From positions 485,973 to 549,972 of the forward strand of contig NZ_JBCFBO010000002.1 of NCBI RefSeq assembly GCF_038562635.1: a stretch of DNA of 64,000 nt. The letters run 5' to 3'. Each line of letters opens with the position of its first letter. The first letter of the stretch is position 1. This document shows, one piece after another, positions 63,893 to 64,000 of the stretch. Origin of the DNA: Methanobacterium sp. (GTDB taxonomy: Archaea; Methanobacteriota; Methanobacteria; Methanobacteriales; Methanobacteriaceae). Under the pieces are notes generated by a model. The model was not told the DNA's origin and made no database searches. It was given only the letters and a program-made list of their open reading frames with translations. The position numbers and the translations under genes were made by a program.

Positions 63893-64000
<108 letters not shown>

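Overview
The window is AT-rich DNA from a methanogenic archaeon, most likely Methanobacterium or a close relative in the Methanobacteriales. The call rests on an archaeal ribosome/translation gene cluster (rnp4, yhbY-like, rps19e, pdcd5, PP-loop, rpl39e, rpl31e, eif6, rpl18a, pfdA, ftsY), archaeal MCM, aIF2-beta, NMD3-like, TyrRS and AglB genes, an MTH865-family protein, TTTATATA promoter boxes and strong Shine-Dalgarno sites. No CRISPR array, insertion-sequence transposase or complete tRNA was seen. A 5S rRNA gene enters from the right edge on the minus strand.

Layout. 1-3.5 kb: the end of a restriction-endonuclease-like gene, small membrane and coiled-coil proteins and a phosphoribosyltransferase. 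3.9-5.7 kb: two membrane proteins. 5.8-15 kb: an accessory island with three paralogous MacB-type ABC cassettes (permease plus ATPase), a small membrane-protein/XRE-regulator unit and a MarR regulator. Between cassettes 2 and 3 is a tandem array, on the minus strand, of 27-28-residue, very hydrophobic leaderless mini-proteins, too short for routine gene calling. Four are intact, each with a Shine-Dalgarno site exactly 6 nt from its start, and a fifth is decayed. 15.2-19.5 kb: a SulP transporter, a CDGSH Fe-S protein, TrmO, the archaeal-lipid prenyltransferase and a small Cys-rich protein. 20.7-25.8 kb: the ribosome/translation operon. 26.1-29.3 kb: Fap7-like kinase, Thi4, DRG GTPase and a CBS protein. 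29.4-43.5 kb: N-glycosylation (AglB), topoisomerase I, a phosphoesterase, RlmE, MCM, aIF2-beta, NMD3, TyrRS and thymidylate kinase. 44-49.6 kb: a U32 peptidase, a lipoprotein and a large-subunit catalase. 50-63.4 kb: signalling and surface functions, with two soluble or membrane-anchored histidine kinases, a chagasin-like inhibitor, ferredoxin, NifX-like protein, TauE exporter, MutS-family ATPase, a double-receiver/glycosyltransferase fusion and an MTH865-family protein.

The most interesting candidate system is the island at 5.8-15 kb. A MarR gene is followed on the same strand by the mini-protein array, and both are flanked by MacB-type exporters. Palindromes of related sequence (TGTAATA half-sites) lie at the MarR promoter and at cassette 1. 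The arrangement resembles leaderless-bacteriocin or phenol-soluble-modulin clusters with dedicated exporters, but the function is inferred. Other points are a probable small RNA with three hairpins behind its own TATA box (about 50.02-50.12 kb), a 144-nt GC-rich hairpin island next to the 5S gene (63.56-63.70 kb), a palindrome family that has entered the U32 peptidase reading frame, and two histidine kinases whose coding signal extends upstream of any ATG, GTG or TTG.
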